Source of the DNA: Telluria aromaticivorans
GTDB taxonomy: Bacteria; Pseudomonadota; Gammaproteobacteria; Burkholderiales; Burkholderiaceae_D
Reading direction: 5' to 3'
Assembly (NCBI RefSeq): GCF_013003915.1
Contig: NZ_JABAIV010000012.1
Coordinates: 1 to 64,000, forward strand
Length of the DNA: 64,000 nucleotides
Position numbers and translations under genes: made by a program
In this document: positions 42,906 to 52,882 of the stretch, piece after piece
Layout: every line of letters begins with the position of its first letter
How positions within the stretch are numbered: the stretch's first letter is position 1
The notes under the pieces: model-generated
Database searches by the model: none
What the model saw: only the letters and a program-made list of their open reading frames with translations
Told to the model about the DNA's origin: nothing

Positions 42906-43952
42906 ATGCTCGTAATCCGTGCAATTCAAACTTCCGACCTGGACGCCCTGATGGAAATGGCGCGCCAGGCCGGAAGCGGCATGACCACCCTCAAGCCCGA
43001 CCTCAAGATGCTGGGCGACCGCATCGCCACCGCGGTGGAATCGTTCAACGAAACCATCCCGCCCGAAGAGCGCGACTACATGTTCGTGCTCGAGCACACG
43101 GCGCATGCTGGCGAGCCTGCCCGCATCGCCGGCGTTTGCGCGATCAAGGGCGCGGTGGGCCTCACCGAGCCGTTCTACAACTACCGTATCGGCACCCTGG
43201 TGCACTGCAGCCGCGAACTGAACGTGTTCACGCGCATGGAAACCCTGTACCTGTCGAACGACCTGACCGGCTCGACCGAACTGTGCTCGCTGTTCCTGCT
43301 GCCGCAATACCGCGCCGGCTTCAACGGCAAGTGGCTGTCGAAAAGCCGCTTCCTGTTCATCGCCCAGTTCAAGCACATGTTCACCGAGAAGATCATCGCC
43401 GAGATGCGCGGCTACCAGGACGAACAGGGCGTCTCGCCCTTTTACGAAGGCCTGGGCCGGCATTTCTTCAAGATGGACTTCAACCATGTGGACGGCCTCA
43501 CCGCGATCGGCAAGAAATCCTTCATCGCCGAACTGATGCCGCGCCAGCCGCTCTACGTCGACTACCTGCCGGAATCGGCGCGCGAAGTCATCGGCCAGGT
43601 GCACACCTCGACCCTGCCGGCGCGCAAGCTGCTGGAAAACGAAGGCATGCATTACGAAGGTTATGTCGACATTTTTGACGCCGGCCCGGTGCTGCAGGGA
43701 CGCGTGTCCGAGCTGCGCGCGGTGCGCGACAGCGTGCTGGCCACCGCCGCAGAAGGCGTGCCGGACGGCGAGACCGAGCACGTGCTGGTCTCGAACACCA
43801 AGCTGGCCGATTTCCGCATGATCCTCACCCGCGCCGTCCCCGGCGCCAACCGCGTCGCATTGACCGCCCAGGAACTCTCGCAGCTGCACGTGCAGGCCGG
43901 CGACGAAGTGCGGACGCTGACCCTCAACGCAAGGAAGAACGCGCATGGCTAA
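42906..43952 (+). CDS. aruG: arginine N-succinyltransferase, beta subunit
   Basis: 348 residues from the ATG at 42906. MLVIRAIQTSDLDALMEMARQ, GMTTLKPDLKMLGDRI, TLYLSNDLTGSTELCSLFL, FYEGLGRHFFKMDFNHVDGL and GYVDIFDAGPVLQGR are the AstA family blocks; this copy resembles the single E. coli AstA more than aruF does. It starts 11 bases after aruF and overlaps astD by eight bases. Confidence 0.95.
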   Translation: MLVIRAIQTSDLDALMEMARQAGSGMTTLKPDLKMLGDRIATAVESFNETIPPEERDYMFVLEHTAHAGEPARIAGVCAIKGAVGLTEPFYNYRIGTLVHCSRELNVFTRMETLYLSNDLTGSTELCSLFLLPQYRAGFNGKWLSKSRFLFIAQFKHMFTEKIIAEMRGYQDEQGVSPFYEGLGRHFFKMDFNHVDGLTAIGKKSFIAELMPRQPLYVDYLPESAREVIGQVHTSTLPARKLLENEGMHYEGYVDIFDAGPVLQGRVSELRAVRDSVLATAAEGVPDGETEHVLVSNTKLADFRMILTRAVPGANRVALTAQELSQLHVQAGDEVRTLTLNARKNAHG

Positions 43953-45426
43953 TCTGTCGAACTACATCAATGGCGAATGGCTCGCCGGCAGCGGCACGGA
44001 ACTCGCCACCATCGACCCGTCGACCGGCCGCCAGACCTGGACCAGCAAGCAGTCCACCACGGAAGACGTGCAGCAGGCAGTGACCGCCGCCCGTGCGCAG
44101 TTCGAATCCTGGGCGCTGGCGCCCCTGGAAGAGCGCATCCTTGTGGCCACGCGTTTCCGCGACCTGCTGAAGGAACATGCCGAAGAACTGGCCGGCATCA
44201 TCGCCGAAGAAGTCGGTAAACCATTGTGGGAAGCGCGTACCGAAGTGGCCACCATGGCCAACAAGATCGACATCTCGGTGCAGTCCTACGGCGCGCGTAC
44301 CGGCGAAGTGGCCGGCAAGGTCGCCGACGGCAATGCCGTGCTGCGCCACCGCCCGCACGGCGTGTTCGCGGTCTACGGCCCGTACAACTTCCCCGGCCAC
44401 CTGCCGAATGGCCACATCGTGCCGGCCCTGATCGCCGGGAACACCGTTGTCTTCAAGCCGAGCGAATATGCGCCGCGTACCGCTGTAAAAACCGTGCAGC
44501 TGTGGGAGCAGGCCGGCCTGCCGAAGGGCGTGCTGAACCTGGTCAACGGCGGCCGCGATACCGGCGTGGCGCTCGGCCAGGCCCTTGACATCGACGGCAT
44601 CCTGTTCACCGGCAGCAGCCAGACCGGCGCCGCCCTGCACAAGCAATTCGGCGGCCAGCCGGGCAAGATGCTGGCACTGGAAATGGGCGGCAACAACCCG
44701 CTGGTGGTCTGGGATATTCCGGTCGATAGCAAGGAATTCGACGCCGCCGTGCACCATACCGTGATGTCGGCCTTCATTTCGGCCGGCCAGCGCTGCACCT
44801 GTGCGCGCCGCCTGGTCATCCAGGACACGCCCGCAGGACAGGCATTTCTTGACCGTTTGGTAAAAATCGCCTCGACCCTGCAGGTTGGCGCCTCGAACGC
44901 CGAGCCACAGCCCTTCATGGGTCCGGTGGTATCAAGCACGGTCGCTGCGCGCCTGGTCGAAGCGCAGGCCGGCATGGCTGCCAAGGGCGGCAAGGTGCTG
45001 CTGCAGATGAAGCAGCCCGATCCGAACACCGGTTTCGTCACTGCCGGCATCGTCGACACCACCGACGCCCAGGACATCCCGGACGAAGAGTGGTTCGGCC
45101 CGCTGCTGCAGGTGATCCGCGTGAAGGACTTCGACGCCGCGTTGCGCGCTGCAAATGCCACCGAATTCGGCCTGGCCGCAGCGCTGTTGTCGCCGTCGGA
45201 AGAACTGTGGAAGCGCTTCGCCGTGCGCGCCCGCGCCGGTATCGTCAACTGGAACCGCCCGACCACGGGCGCTGCCAGCTCGGCGCCGTTCGGCGGCGTC
45301 GGCAAGTCGGGCAACCACCGCCCGAGCGCCTATTACGCGGCCGATTACTGCGCCTATCCGGTCGCCTCGATCGAGACGTCCGAACTTGAACTGCCGGCCA
45401 AGCTGTCGCCGGGACTGAGCTTCTGA
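43945..45426 (+). CDS. astD: succinylglutamate-semialdehyde dehydrogenase
   Basis: 493 residues, fourth AST step, oxidising succinylglutamate semialdehyde with NAD. This is an aldehyde dehydrogenase fold: GPYNFPGHLPNGHIVPALIAGNTVVFKPSE, the catalytic Glu in LEMGGNNPL, and the catalytic Cys in SAGQRCTCARRL. The C-terminal part with GIVNWNRPTTGAASSAPFGGVGKSGNHRPSA is typical of AstD. It starts inside the end of aruG. Confidence 0.96.
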   Translation: MANLSNYINGEWLAGSGTELATIDPSTGRQTWTSKQSTTEDVQQAVTAARAQFESWALAPLEERILVATRFRDLLKEHAEELAGIIAEEVGKPLWEARTEVATMANKIDISVQSYGARTGEVAGKVADGNAVLRHRPHGVFAVYGPYNFPGHLPNGHIVPALIAGNTVVFKPSEYAPRTAVKTVQLWEQAGLPKGVLNLVNGGRDTGVALGQALDIDGILFTGSSQTGAALHKQFGGQPGKMLALEMGGNNPLVVWDIPVDSKEFDAAVHHTVMSAFISAGQRCTCARRLVIQDTPAGQAFLDRLVKIASTLQVGASNAEPQPFMGPVVSSTVAARLVEAQAGMAAKGGKVLLQMKQPDPNTGFVTAGIVDTTDAQDIPDEEWFGPLLQVIRVKDFDAALRAANATEFGLAAALLSPSEELWKRFAVRARAGIVNWNRPTTGAASSAPFGGVGKSGNHRPSAYYAADYCAYPVASIETSELELPAKLSPGLSF

Positions 45427-45428
45427 TT

Positions 45429-46772
45429 ATGCGTACCGCTCGCGAATATAACTTCGATGGCCTGGTTGGGCCGTCCCACAACTACGCCGGCCTCTCGTTC
45501 GGCAACGTCGCCTCGTTCAGCAATGTGCGCAGCAGCTCGAACCCGCGCCAGGCTGCCCTGCAGGGCCTGGCCAAGATGCGCGCACTGGCCGCACGCGGCT
45601 TTGCCCAGGCAGTGATGCCGCCGCAGGCGCGTCCGAACTTCCGCCTGCTGCGCCGTATCGGCTTCTCGGGCACCGACGCCGACGTGCTGGCACGTGCTTA
45701 CCGTGAAGCGCCGGTGATCCTGGCCTGTGCTTACTCGGCCGCGCCGATGTGGACCGCCAACGCGGCCACCGTCAGCCCCTCGAGCGATACGCAGGATGGC
45801 CGCGTGCATTTCACGGCGGCGAACCTGAACAACAAGCTGCACCGCTCGGAAGAGCACGTGCAGGCGACGCGCACGCTGCGCGCGATCTTTGGCGACAGCG
45901 ACCACTTCATGGTGCATGACGCACTGCCGCCGGTGCCGGCCTTCGGCGACGAGGGCGCGGCCAACCACACCCGTTTTGCCGGCTCGCACGGCGCGGCCGG
46001 CGTCGAGTTCTTTGTCTACGGCCGGGTGGAGTTCGACCCGTCCGCGCCGAGCCCGAAGAAATACCCGGCGCGCCAGACCCTCGAAGCTTCGCAGGCAGTC
46101 GCACGCCTGCACGGACTGGATCCGGCGCGCACCGTGTTCGCGTCGCAGAACCCGGAGGTGATCGACCAGGGCGTGTTCCATAACGACGTGATTGCAGTCG
46201 GCAACGGCAACGTGCTGTTCTATCACGACCAGGCCTTCCTCGATGAAGCCGGCACCCTCGAGGCATTGCGCCGCGCGCTGGCCGTGGTGGACACCGAGCT
46301 GCTGCCGGTACGGGTGGCAACCGGGCAGGTGCCGGTGGCCGACGCGGTGGCCAGCTACCTGTTCAACAGCCAGCTCCTGAGCAAGCCGGATGGCGGCATG
46401 GCGCTGCTGGTGCCGCACGAATGCCGCGAGAACGAGGCGGTGGCACGTTACCTGGACGGCCTGGTGGCCGGCGGCGGGCCGATCGACGAGCTGCTCGAGT
46501 TCGACCTGCGCCAGAGCATGCGCAATGGCGGCGGCCCTGCCTGCCTGCGCCTGCGCGTGGCCTTGAGCGACGACGAAGCGCGCGCCATGCACCAGGGTGT
46601 GGTCATGACCGAAGCCCTGTATGCGAAGCTGGTGCCCTGGGTCGAACAGTATTACCGCGACCGCATCGAGCCGAAAGACCTGGCCGACCCGCAGCTGGCG
46701 AACGAATGCCTGGCTGCCCTTGAGGAACTCGAACGCATCCTTGGCCTGCCGGGTCTTTACGACCTGTCTTGA
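45429..46772 (+). CDS. astB: succinylarginine dihydrolase
   Basis: 447 residues, second AST step: succinylarginine to succinylornithine, releasing two ammonia and CO2. AREYNFDGLVGPSHNYAGLSFGN, MWTANAATVSPSSD, HFTAANLNNKLHRSEE and NHTRF are the AstB signature blocks, and the active-site Cys is in GGPACLRLRV. It begins two bases after astD. Confidence 0.96.
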   Translation: MRTAREYNFDGLVGPSHNYAGLSFGNVASFSNVRSSSNPRQAALQGLAKMRALAARGFAQAVMPPQARPNFRLLRRIGFSGTDADVLARAYREAPVILACAYSAAPMWTANAATVSPSSDTQDGRVHFTAANLNNKLHRSEEHVQATRTLRAIFGDSDHFMVHDALPPVPAFGDEGAANHTRFAGSHGAAGVEFFVYGRVEFDPSAPSPKKYPARQTLEASQAVARLHGLDPARTVFASQNPEVIDQGVFHNDVIAVGNGNVLFYHDQAFLDEAGTLEALRRALAVVDTELLPVRVATGQVPVADAVASYLFNSQLLSKPDGGMALLVPHECRENEAVARYLDGLVAGGGPIDELLEFDLRQSMRNGGGPACLRLRVALSDDEARAMHQGVVMTEALYAKLVPWVEQYYRDRIEPKDLADPQLANECLAALEELERILGLPGLYDLS

Positions 46773-46962
46773 GCCTGCGTGGGGCCAAGCGGAACGGGCG
46801 TGACCCAGCCCGCATGGCATGTTCTAATAACGGATTGGCGCACCCGGGAATGCTGCGGCGCACACGGAATTCGGACGGGACACCCCCGTCCAATATAGAG
46901 CCAGGGCAGCGCTAAGCCACAAGCTGACAAGCGCGCCGGGCACACAAACTTTGGAGAAGCAA

Positions 46963-49900
46963 ATGAAAGACATGTCACAAGATCTGCGTAACCAGACGCT
47001 CGCTCTGGTGAATGCAAACCACGCCGCCGCCGGCGACGCCAAGCAGGTGGGCGCGCTGATCAGCGCGTGGCTCGGATCGCTCGACGACGAAGACCTGGCT
47101 GGCACCTCGCCGGAGAGCCTGGCGCCGGTGCTGTGGGAAGGTTTCTCGCAGCTGGCCCAGCGCACCGGCCCTGGTTGCCAGATCGCGCAGATGCAGTATT
47201 CCGACGGACGTGGCGGCATGGCTACCGCATTGCTGATCCTGAACGCCGACATGCCTTACCTGGTCGACTCCTTCGTCATGGCCCTGCGCAAGGAGCGCCA
47301 GATCGCCACCGGCGTGATGAACGCCGTGCTGGCCGTGCGCCGCGATGCCGCAGGCGCCGCCACCTCGGTCGGCGAAGCCGGCGCCCCGCTCGAATCGATC
47401 GTGCTGGTGCTGCTCAACGACGAACTCGAATTCGCCGAACTCGACGCGCTGACCGCGCGCATCCGCATGGTGGCCAACGATGCCGCCGTGGTGCACCGCG
47501 ACGCCGTCAAGATGGCCGACCGCATGACCGCCGTCGCAGCCGCCGCTGCCCAGGCAGGCAGCGCCGAAGGCCAGGAAGTCGCGGCCTTCCTCGAATGGGC
47601 CAAGAACGAAGGCTTCGAACCCTTCGGCTACGCCTATTACATGGTCAAGGAAGGCGTGCGCGAACTCGAACGCGACGTCCCGAGCCGCGTCGGCGTGCTG
47701 CAAGATACTGCACACCCGGTCTACGGCACCTGCCTGGCCAACATCCCGGGCGACTTCGAAACCCTGTCGCGCCGTGCCGACACCCTGTCAATCGTGAAAG
47801 CCGACGTCGAGGGCACCCTGCACCGCGACCAGCCGCTGGACTTCATCGGCGTGCGCAACACCGACGCGCAAGGGCGCATCCTGGGCGAGCACTGTTTTGT
47901 GGGCCTGTTTACCCGCGCCGCCACCTCGACCCCGCTGGCGCGCCTGCCGTTCGCGCGCGGCCGCGTCGCCAAGGTGCTGTCGATCGCCGGTGTGCGCCAG
48001 GAAGGCTTCCGCGCCGAGAAATTCGTCGAGATCCTCGAATCGCTGCCGCGCACCGAAGCGCTGGAAGCCGATCCGGAATGGCTGGCCCAGGTGTGCAGCT
48101 CGGTCGTGTCGCTGTACAAGCAACCGCGCCCGAAAGTCTTCGCACGCCGCGACGTCTATGCGCGCCACCTGAACGTACTGGTCTACCTGCCGCGCGAGCG
48201 CTACAGCGCCCAGGTCGCCGCCGGCCTGGCCGCAGCCCTCAAGGAAAGCTCGGGCGCCAGCGAGGTGCGTTCGCAGACCCTGGTGGCCGATGGTCCGCTG
48301 GCCCGCGTCTACCTGATCGCGCACGCCGCACGCAACCCGCTCGACCTGGAAACCGACATCCAGCAGCCGCTGCTGTCGGTGCTGGACGGCTGGCATGACC
48401 GGTTCGCCGTGCTGACCAACGGCGTCGACGAGCACACCCAGCGCAGCAGCCTGCGCAAGCTCGGCGCCAACCTGCCGGTGAGCTTCGTCACCGCCACGGC
48501 ACCGGAAACCGCGTTCAGCGACCTGCAGGCCCTGCTCCAGAACGGCCAGCAGCAACGCGTCGCCGTGCGCGTCGAACCTGGCAGCGGCGCCGGCAATGCC
48601 GCCGCAGGCGCCTCGATCCGCCTGTACTCGGGCGAAGTCGTGCCTTCGCTGTCGCGCATCCTGCCGGCACTGCAGAACGCCGGCATCGCAGTCGACCGCG
48701 AGCAGACCTGGACCATCAAGACCGCCGACGGCGCGCGCCACCACGTCACCGCCCTGGCGGTGGACGACGAGAGCGGCGCCAAGCTGGTCAAGCAGGGCAT
48801 CATTCCGGTGGCCGAAGAACTGTTCACCGCGCTGTTCAATGGCGAAGCCGAAGACGGCCGCATGAACGGCCTGACCATCGAAGGCGGCCTGGCCATGCGC
48901 GAAGTGCAGCTGGTACGCGCCTACATCAGCTACTGGCGCCAGCTCGGCTCGAAGTTCTCGGTGCGCTACATGGCCGAGACCCTGCGCACCCAGCCGGCCC
49001 TGGTGAAGGAATTCGTCACCGCCTTCCTGCTGCGTTTCGATCCGAAACTGGGCGAGTCCGAGCATGCCGCCGGCACCGCCAAGCTGGCCGCGCTCAAGGC
49101 CGGCCTGTCGAGCGTGAACCACGCCGACACCGAAGAAATCATGGCCGCACTGGTCGACCTGGCGCTGGCCACCGTGCGCACCAACTACTTCCAGAACGAG
49201 GGCGAAAAGCTGATCTTCAAGGTCGACACCAGCAACCTGGTGCTGGCCCCGGAGCCGCGCCCTTACCGCGAAATCTACGTGTTTTCGCGCCGCTTCGAAG
49301 GCGTGCACCTGCGCGGCGGCCCGGTCGCCCGCGGCGGCCTGCGCTGGTCGGACCGCATGGAAGACTACCGCACCGAAGTGCTGGGCCTGGTGAAGGCGCA
49401 GATGGTGAAGAACGCCGTCATCGTGCCGGCCGGCTCGAAGGGCGGCTTCGTGTGCAAGCAGATGCCGACCAATGCCCCACGTGAAGCCGTCGCGCTTGAG
49501 GGCGAATCGGTCTACCGCCTGTTCATCGCCAGCCTGCTGGAAGTGACCGACAACCGCGTGCGTGGCGCCATCGTCCCGCCGGAAAACACCGTGCGCTACG
49601 ACCAGGACGACCCGTACCTGGTGGTAGCCGCCGACAAGGGCACCGCGACCTTCTCGGACATCGCCAACAGCATCGCCGTCAAGCGCGGCTTCTGGCTGGG
49701 CGACGCTTTTGCGTCGGGCGGCTCGAACGGCTACGACCACAAGAAGATGGGCATCACCGCCAAGGGCGCGTTCGAAGCCGTCAAGCGCCACTTCTATGAA
49801 CTGGGCCACGACATGATGACCACCCCGATCACCATGGTCGGCGTGGGCGACATGTCGGGCGACGTGTTCGGCAACGGCGTGCTGCTGTCGCGCCAGCTGA

Positions 49901-51678
49901 AGGTGCTGGCTGCCTTCGACCACCGCCATATCTTCCTGGACCCTACCCCGGACGTCGAAGTCTCCTTCAACGAGCGCCAGCGCATGTTCGCGCTGCCGCG
50001 TTCGTCGTGGGAAGACTATGACAAGAGCCTGATCTCGCAGGGCGGCGGCGTGTACCCACGCTCGGCGCGCTCGATCGAGCTGACCCCGGAAGTGCGCGCT
50101 GCGCTGGACATCCAGGAAACCTCGCTGGCACCTGAAGAACTGATGCACCGCATCCTGCTGGCCCCGGTCGACCTGTTCTACAACGGCGGCATCGGTACCT
50201 ACATCAAGGCATCAAGCGAAAGCCATGCGCAGGTGAAAGACCGCGCCAATGACCGTATCCGCGTCAATGGCAGCGAACTGCGCTGCAAGGTCGTGTCCGA
50301 AGGCGGCAACCTGGGCGCGACCCAGGCCGGCCGTATCGAGTTCGCCCTGAATGGCGGCCGTATCTTCACCGATGCGATCGACAACTCGGCCGGCGTGGAT
50401 TGCTCCGACCATGAAGTCAACATCAAGATCTGGCTCGACACCGAAGTCAATGCCGGCGAGCTGCCGGAAGGCGACCGTAACCGCATCCTGAACGAGATGA
50501 CCGGCGACGTCGAACGCCTGGTCCTGCGCGACAACACGCAGCAGACCCACCTGCTGACCCGCGAAGCGCAGGCGCAGGCAACCGGTTCGACCGTGGACGG
50601 CTATGCCGCCCTGATCACCAACCTGGAATCGGAAGGCGCCGTGTCGCGCGAACTGGAACAGCTGCCGAGCGACGCCGAATTGCAGCGCCGCAAGGCACTG
50701 GGCCTGGGCCTGTCGGCACCGGAACTGGCGGTCGTTGTCGCCAACGTCAAGAACCGCTTCAAGCGGACCCTGTCGGCACTCGACCTCACCAGCGAATCGT
50801 GGGCCGACTCGCTGCTGCGCCCTTACTTCCCTGCCCAGCTGGTGGCCACCCGCAATCCGCTGAACCACCCGCTGGCCAATACCATCCTGGCCACCGTACT
50901 GGCCAACGAAGCGGTCAACCGCTGCGGCCCGCTGATGCTGCGCGACCTGGCAGCCGAGCACCGCGTCGATGAAACCGAAGTGGTCAAGGCCTGGGCCAGG
51001 GCCTGGTCGGCGCTGCACCTGGCGCCGGTATTCGACGCGCTCGACGCCGATGCATTGACCGTGCCGCGTGACGTGTCGATGGCGGTCGATGCCCGTACCC
51101 GTGCGCTGCTGCGCGCCGTGATCGAAGGCGTGCTGTCGCTGCCAGCCGGTACCGACGGCATGGCGGAACTGTCCTCGCTGTTCGGCCAGGCCGACCAGCT
51201 GCGCAGCCTGACCCCGGCCCGTTCGGAAGCCGATGGCCACAGCGGCATGCCGGCATCGTTCACCGCAGCCTGGAAAGCCGTCGAGACCATCGAGTCGCTG
51301 GCGACCTTCCTGTTCGCGGCGGTATCGGTGCAGCGTCCAAGCGGCATGAGCCTGGCCCAGTTCCTGCAGGTCGGCATGGCGCTGCGCCAGCAGGCCGGCA
51401 TCGACACCCTGGAACGCGGCCTGAAGCTGCCGGCCCAGGGCAAGGCCCAGGAACAGCTGCGCAACTACGCGATGCAGGCATTGCGCCGCACCCAGCAGCG
51501 CCTGCTGCTGCAGGTGATCGAGCGTGCCGGCCATGGCGGCGATGCGCTGGCGGCTGTCGCCGAGGTCACCAAGGCGCGCGGCCTGACGGGCTTTGCCCAG
51601 CCGGTCGAGCTCGAGCAAGCCATGCTGGACGTCTGGGCGCTGTCGGAAGGCTCGAGCCCGGATCGCCTGGCAGCCTGA
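46963..51678 (+). CDS. gdhB: large NAD-dependent glutamate dehydrogenase (Bac_GDH)
   Basis: 1571 residues from the ATG at 46963, preceded by GGAGAAG. N-terminal ACT-like regulatory segments (to about residue 700) are followed by RFEGVHLRGGPVARGGLRWSDRMEDYRTEVLGLVKAQMVKN, the substrate lysine in VPAGSKGGFV, and VVGVGDMSGDVFGN-like MVGVGDMSGDVFGNGV for NAD binding. Length is close to the 180-kDa class. It deaminates glutamate to 2-oxoglutarate. It sits between astB and astE, so the glutamate from arginine is consumed by an enzyme of the same locus. The 190-bp upstream gap has a hairpin (GACGGG/CCCGTC near 46874-46890) and a weak TATAGA at 46894, so a separate promoter is possible. Confidence 0.95.
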   Translation: MKDMSQDLRNQTLALVNANHAAAGDAKQVGALISAWLGSLDDEDLAGTSPESLAPVLWEGFSQLAQRTGPGCQIAQMQYSDGRGGMATALLILNADMPYLVDSFVMALRKERQIATGVMNAVLAVRRDAAGAATSVGEAGAPLESIVLVLLNDELEFAELDALTARIRMVANDAAVVHRDAVKMADRMTAVAAAAAQAGSAEGQEVAAFLEWAKNEGFEPFGYAYYMVKEGVRELERDVPSRVGVLQDTAHPVYGTCLANIPGDFETLSRRADTLSIVKADVEGTLHRDQPLDFIGVRNTDAQGRILGEHCFVGLFTRAATSTPLARLPFARGRVAKVLSIAGVRQEGFRAEKFVEILESLPRTEALEADPEWLAQVCSSVVSLYKQPRPKVFARRDVYARHLNVLVYLPRERYSAQVAAGLAAALKESSGASEVRSQTLVADGPLARVYLIAHAARNPLDLETDIQQPLLSVLDGWHDRFAVLTNGVDEHTQRSSLRKLGANLPVSFVTATAPETAFSDLQALLQNGQQQRVAVRVEPGSGAGNAAAGASIRLYSGEVVPSLSRILPALQNAGIAVDREQTWTIKTADGARHHVTALAVDDESGAKLVKQGIIPVAEELFTALFNGEAEDGRMNGLTIEGGLAMREVQLVRAYISYWRQLGSKFSVRYMAETLRTQPALVKEFVTAFLLRFDPKLGESEHAAGTAKLAALKAGLSSVNHADTEEIMAALVDLALATVRTNYFQNEGEKLIFKVDTSNLVLAPEPRPYREIYVFSRRFEGVHLRGGPVARGGLRWSDRMEDYRTEVLGLVKAQMVKNAVIVPAGSKGGFVCKQMPTNAPREAVALEGESVYRLFIASLLEVTDNRVRGAIVPPENTVRYDQDDPYLVVAADKGTATFSDIANSIAVKRGFWLGDAFASGGSNGYDHKKMGITAKGAFEAVKRHFYELGHDMMTTPITMVGVGDMSGDVFGNGVLLSRQLKVLAAFDHRHIFLDPTPDVEVSFNERQRMFALPRSSWEDYDKSLISQGGGVYPRSARSIELTPEVRAALDIQETSLAPEELMHRILLAPVDLFYNGGIGTYIKASSESHAQVKDRANDRIRVNGSELRCKVVSEGGNLGATQAGRIEFALNGGRIFTDAIDNSAGVDCSDHEVNIKIWLDTEVNAGELPEGDRNRILNEMTGDVERLVLRDNTQQTHLLTREAQAQATGSTVDGYAALITNLESEGAVSRELEQLPSDAELQRRKALGLGLSAPELAVVVANVKNRFKRTLSALDLTSESWADSLLRPYFPAQLVATRNPLNHPLANTILATVLANEAVNRCGPLMLRDLAAEHRVDETEVVKAWARAWSALHLAPVFDALDADALTVPRDVSMAVDARTRALLRAVIEGVLSLPAGTDGMAELSSLFGQADQLRSLTPARSEADGHSGMPASFTAAWKAVETIESLATFLFAAVSVQRPSGMSLAQFLQVGMALRQQAGIDTLERGLKLPAQGKAQEQLRNYAMQALRRTQQRLLLQVIERAGHGGDALAAVAEVTKARGLTGFAQPVELEQAMLDVWALSEGSSPDRLAA

Positions 51679-51681
51679 AAG

Positions 51682-52698
51682 ATGAACGCCGACCCAAGGA
51701 GCGCAGCCGAATCGGGTGCGCTGCCGGAAGCGGTGCGGCTCCTTGCCGGAGGTGACTTCAGCACGGTGGCGCAGCGCTTCACGGAGGCTGGCTTTGCGGT
51801 CGGCCTGCCGGCGGCCGGCATCCTCACGGTCAAGGCGGCGGTAGCGGATGCCGCCCGCCCGGCCGTGCTGGTGTCGGTGGGCGTGCATGGCGACGAGACC
51901 GGGCCGATCGAAATGGTCGCCTGGCTCATCGAAGCCCTGTCGCACACACCGCGCGCGCTGGCGGTGGACCTGATGCTCTGCGTCGGCAGCATCGACGCGA
52001 TCGCGGTGGGCAAGCGGTTCATCGATGCGGACCTGAACCGCATGTTCCGTAGCGAACGTGGTGCGCTGGCCGGCACCTTCGAGGCGGCGCGTGCCGACAC
52101 GATCATCGCGGCGACGGTGGACTTCTTTGCAGGGGCGGGGCCGGCGCGCTGGCACCTGGACCTGCACACGGCCATCCGTCCCTCGCACTACCCGATGTTC
52201 GCGATCGTGCCGGAGCTGATCGCGGAGGAACGGCGCAAGGCCTTGATCGACTGGCTGGGACAGGCGGCGATTGGCGCCGTCATCATGAATCCGAAGTCGG
52301 TGGGTACCTACAGCTATTATTCGAGCGAGCACCATGGCGCCGCGGGCACCACCGTGGAGCTGGGGCGGGTCGGGACGCTGGGGCAGAACGATTTGTCGCA
52401 GTTTGCCGATGCCTCCCAAGCGCTGGACCAGCTGCTGCGCGGGCAAGCCGGTGCGGCAGCCAAGGTCGCGCCGCATGTGTTTGCCACGGCGCGGCAGGTG
52501 ATCAAGCTGTCGGATGCCTTCTCCATGTCGGTGGGGCGCGATACCTGGAACTTCACGCCCATGAAAAAGGGCGAGGTCATCGCGACCGATGGCGACACGG
52601 TGTATACCGTGGAGCATGACGAGGAGCTGGTGGTGTTTCCGAATCCGGATGTGCGGGTTGGATTGCGCGCGGGGCTGATGGTGACGCGGATCGGCTGA
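51682..52698 (+). CDS. astE: succinylglutamate desuccinylase
   Basis: 338 residues, last AST step: succinylglutamate to glutamate and succinate. It is a zinc-dependent M14-like AspA/AstE enzyme. His69 and Glu72 in GVHGDETGPIE and the later His in WHLDLHTAIRPSHYP bind zinc. The catalytic Glu is in GTTVELGRVG. It begins three bases after the glutamate dehydrogenase stop, so those two genes are certainly co-transcribed. Confidence 0.95.
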   Translation: MNADPRSAAESGALPEAVRLLAGGDFSTVAQRFTEAGFAVGLPAAGILTVKAAVADAARPAVLVSVGVHGDETGPIEMVAWLIEALSHTPRALAVDLMLCVGSIDAIAVGKRFIDADLNRMFRSERGALAGTFEAARADTIIAATVDFFAGAGPARWHLDLHTAIRPSHYPMFAIVPELIAEERRKALIDWLGQAAIGAVIMNPKSVGTYSYYSSEHHGAAGTTVELGRVGTLGQNDLSQFADASQALDQLLRGQAGAAAKVAPHVFATARQVIKLSDAFSMSVGRDTWNFTPMKKGEVIATDGDTVYTVEHDEELVVFPNPDVRVGLRAGLMVTRIG

Positions 52699-52706
52699 TC
52701 AACAAA

Positions 52707-52801
52707 CTTGGGTCCCGGCCTGCGCCGGGACGACGGTCTTATGGCCAACACAATAAGCACGTGATCCCGGCGAAGGCGGGAACAATGCCACTGGCATTAT
52801 T
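52707..52801. repeat. intergenic repeat family A, copy 3
   Basis: GGTCCCGGCCTGCGCCGGGA, ATCCCGGCGAAGGCGGGA and the palindrome AATGCCACTGGCATT appear in the same order as in copy 1 at 14071. It follows the end of the AST operon. Confidence 0.82.
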
Positions 52802-52882
52802 CCCTCCAATTTCCTCACCAACGTCGCAACATCAAATCCCCCTCTGCTCTAGACTAAAGCCTTTGCCCCGCGCGGAGGCTCC

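Noticed and set aside
47788..50148. A 786-codon open frame opposite the glutamate dehydrogenase
   Set aside because: Same high-GC antisense effect; no recognisable protein, no ribosome-binding site, and the sense gene accounts for the sequence.
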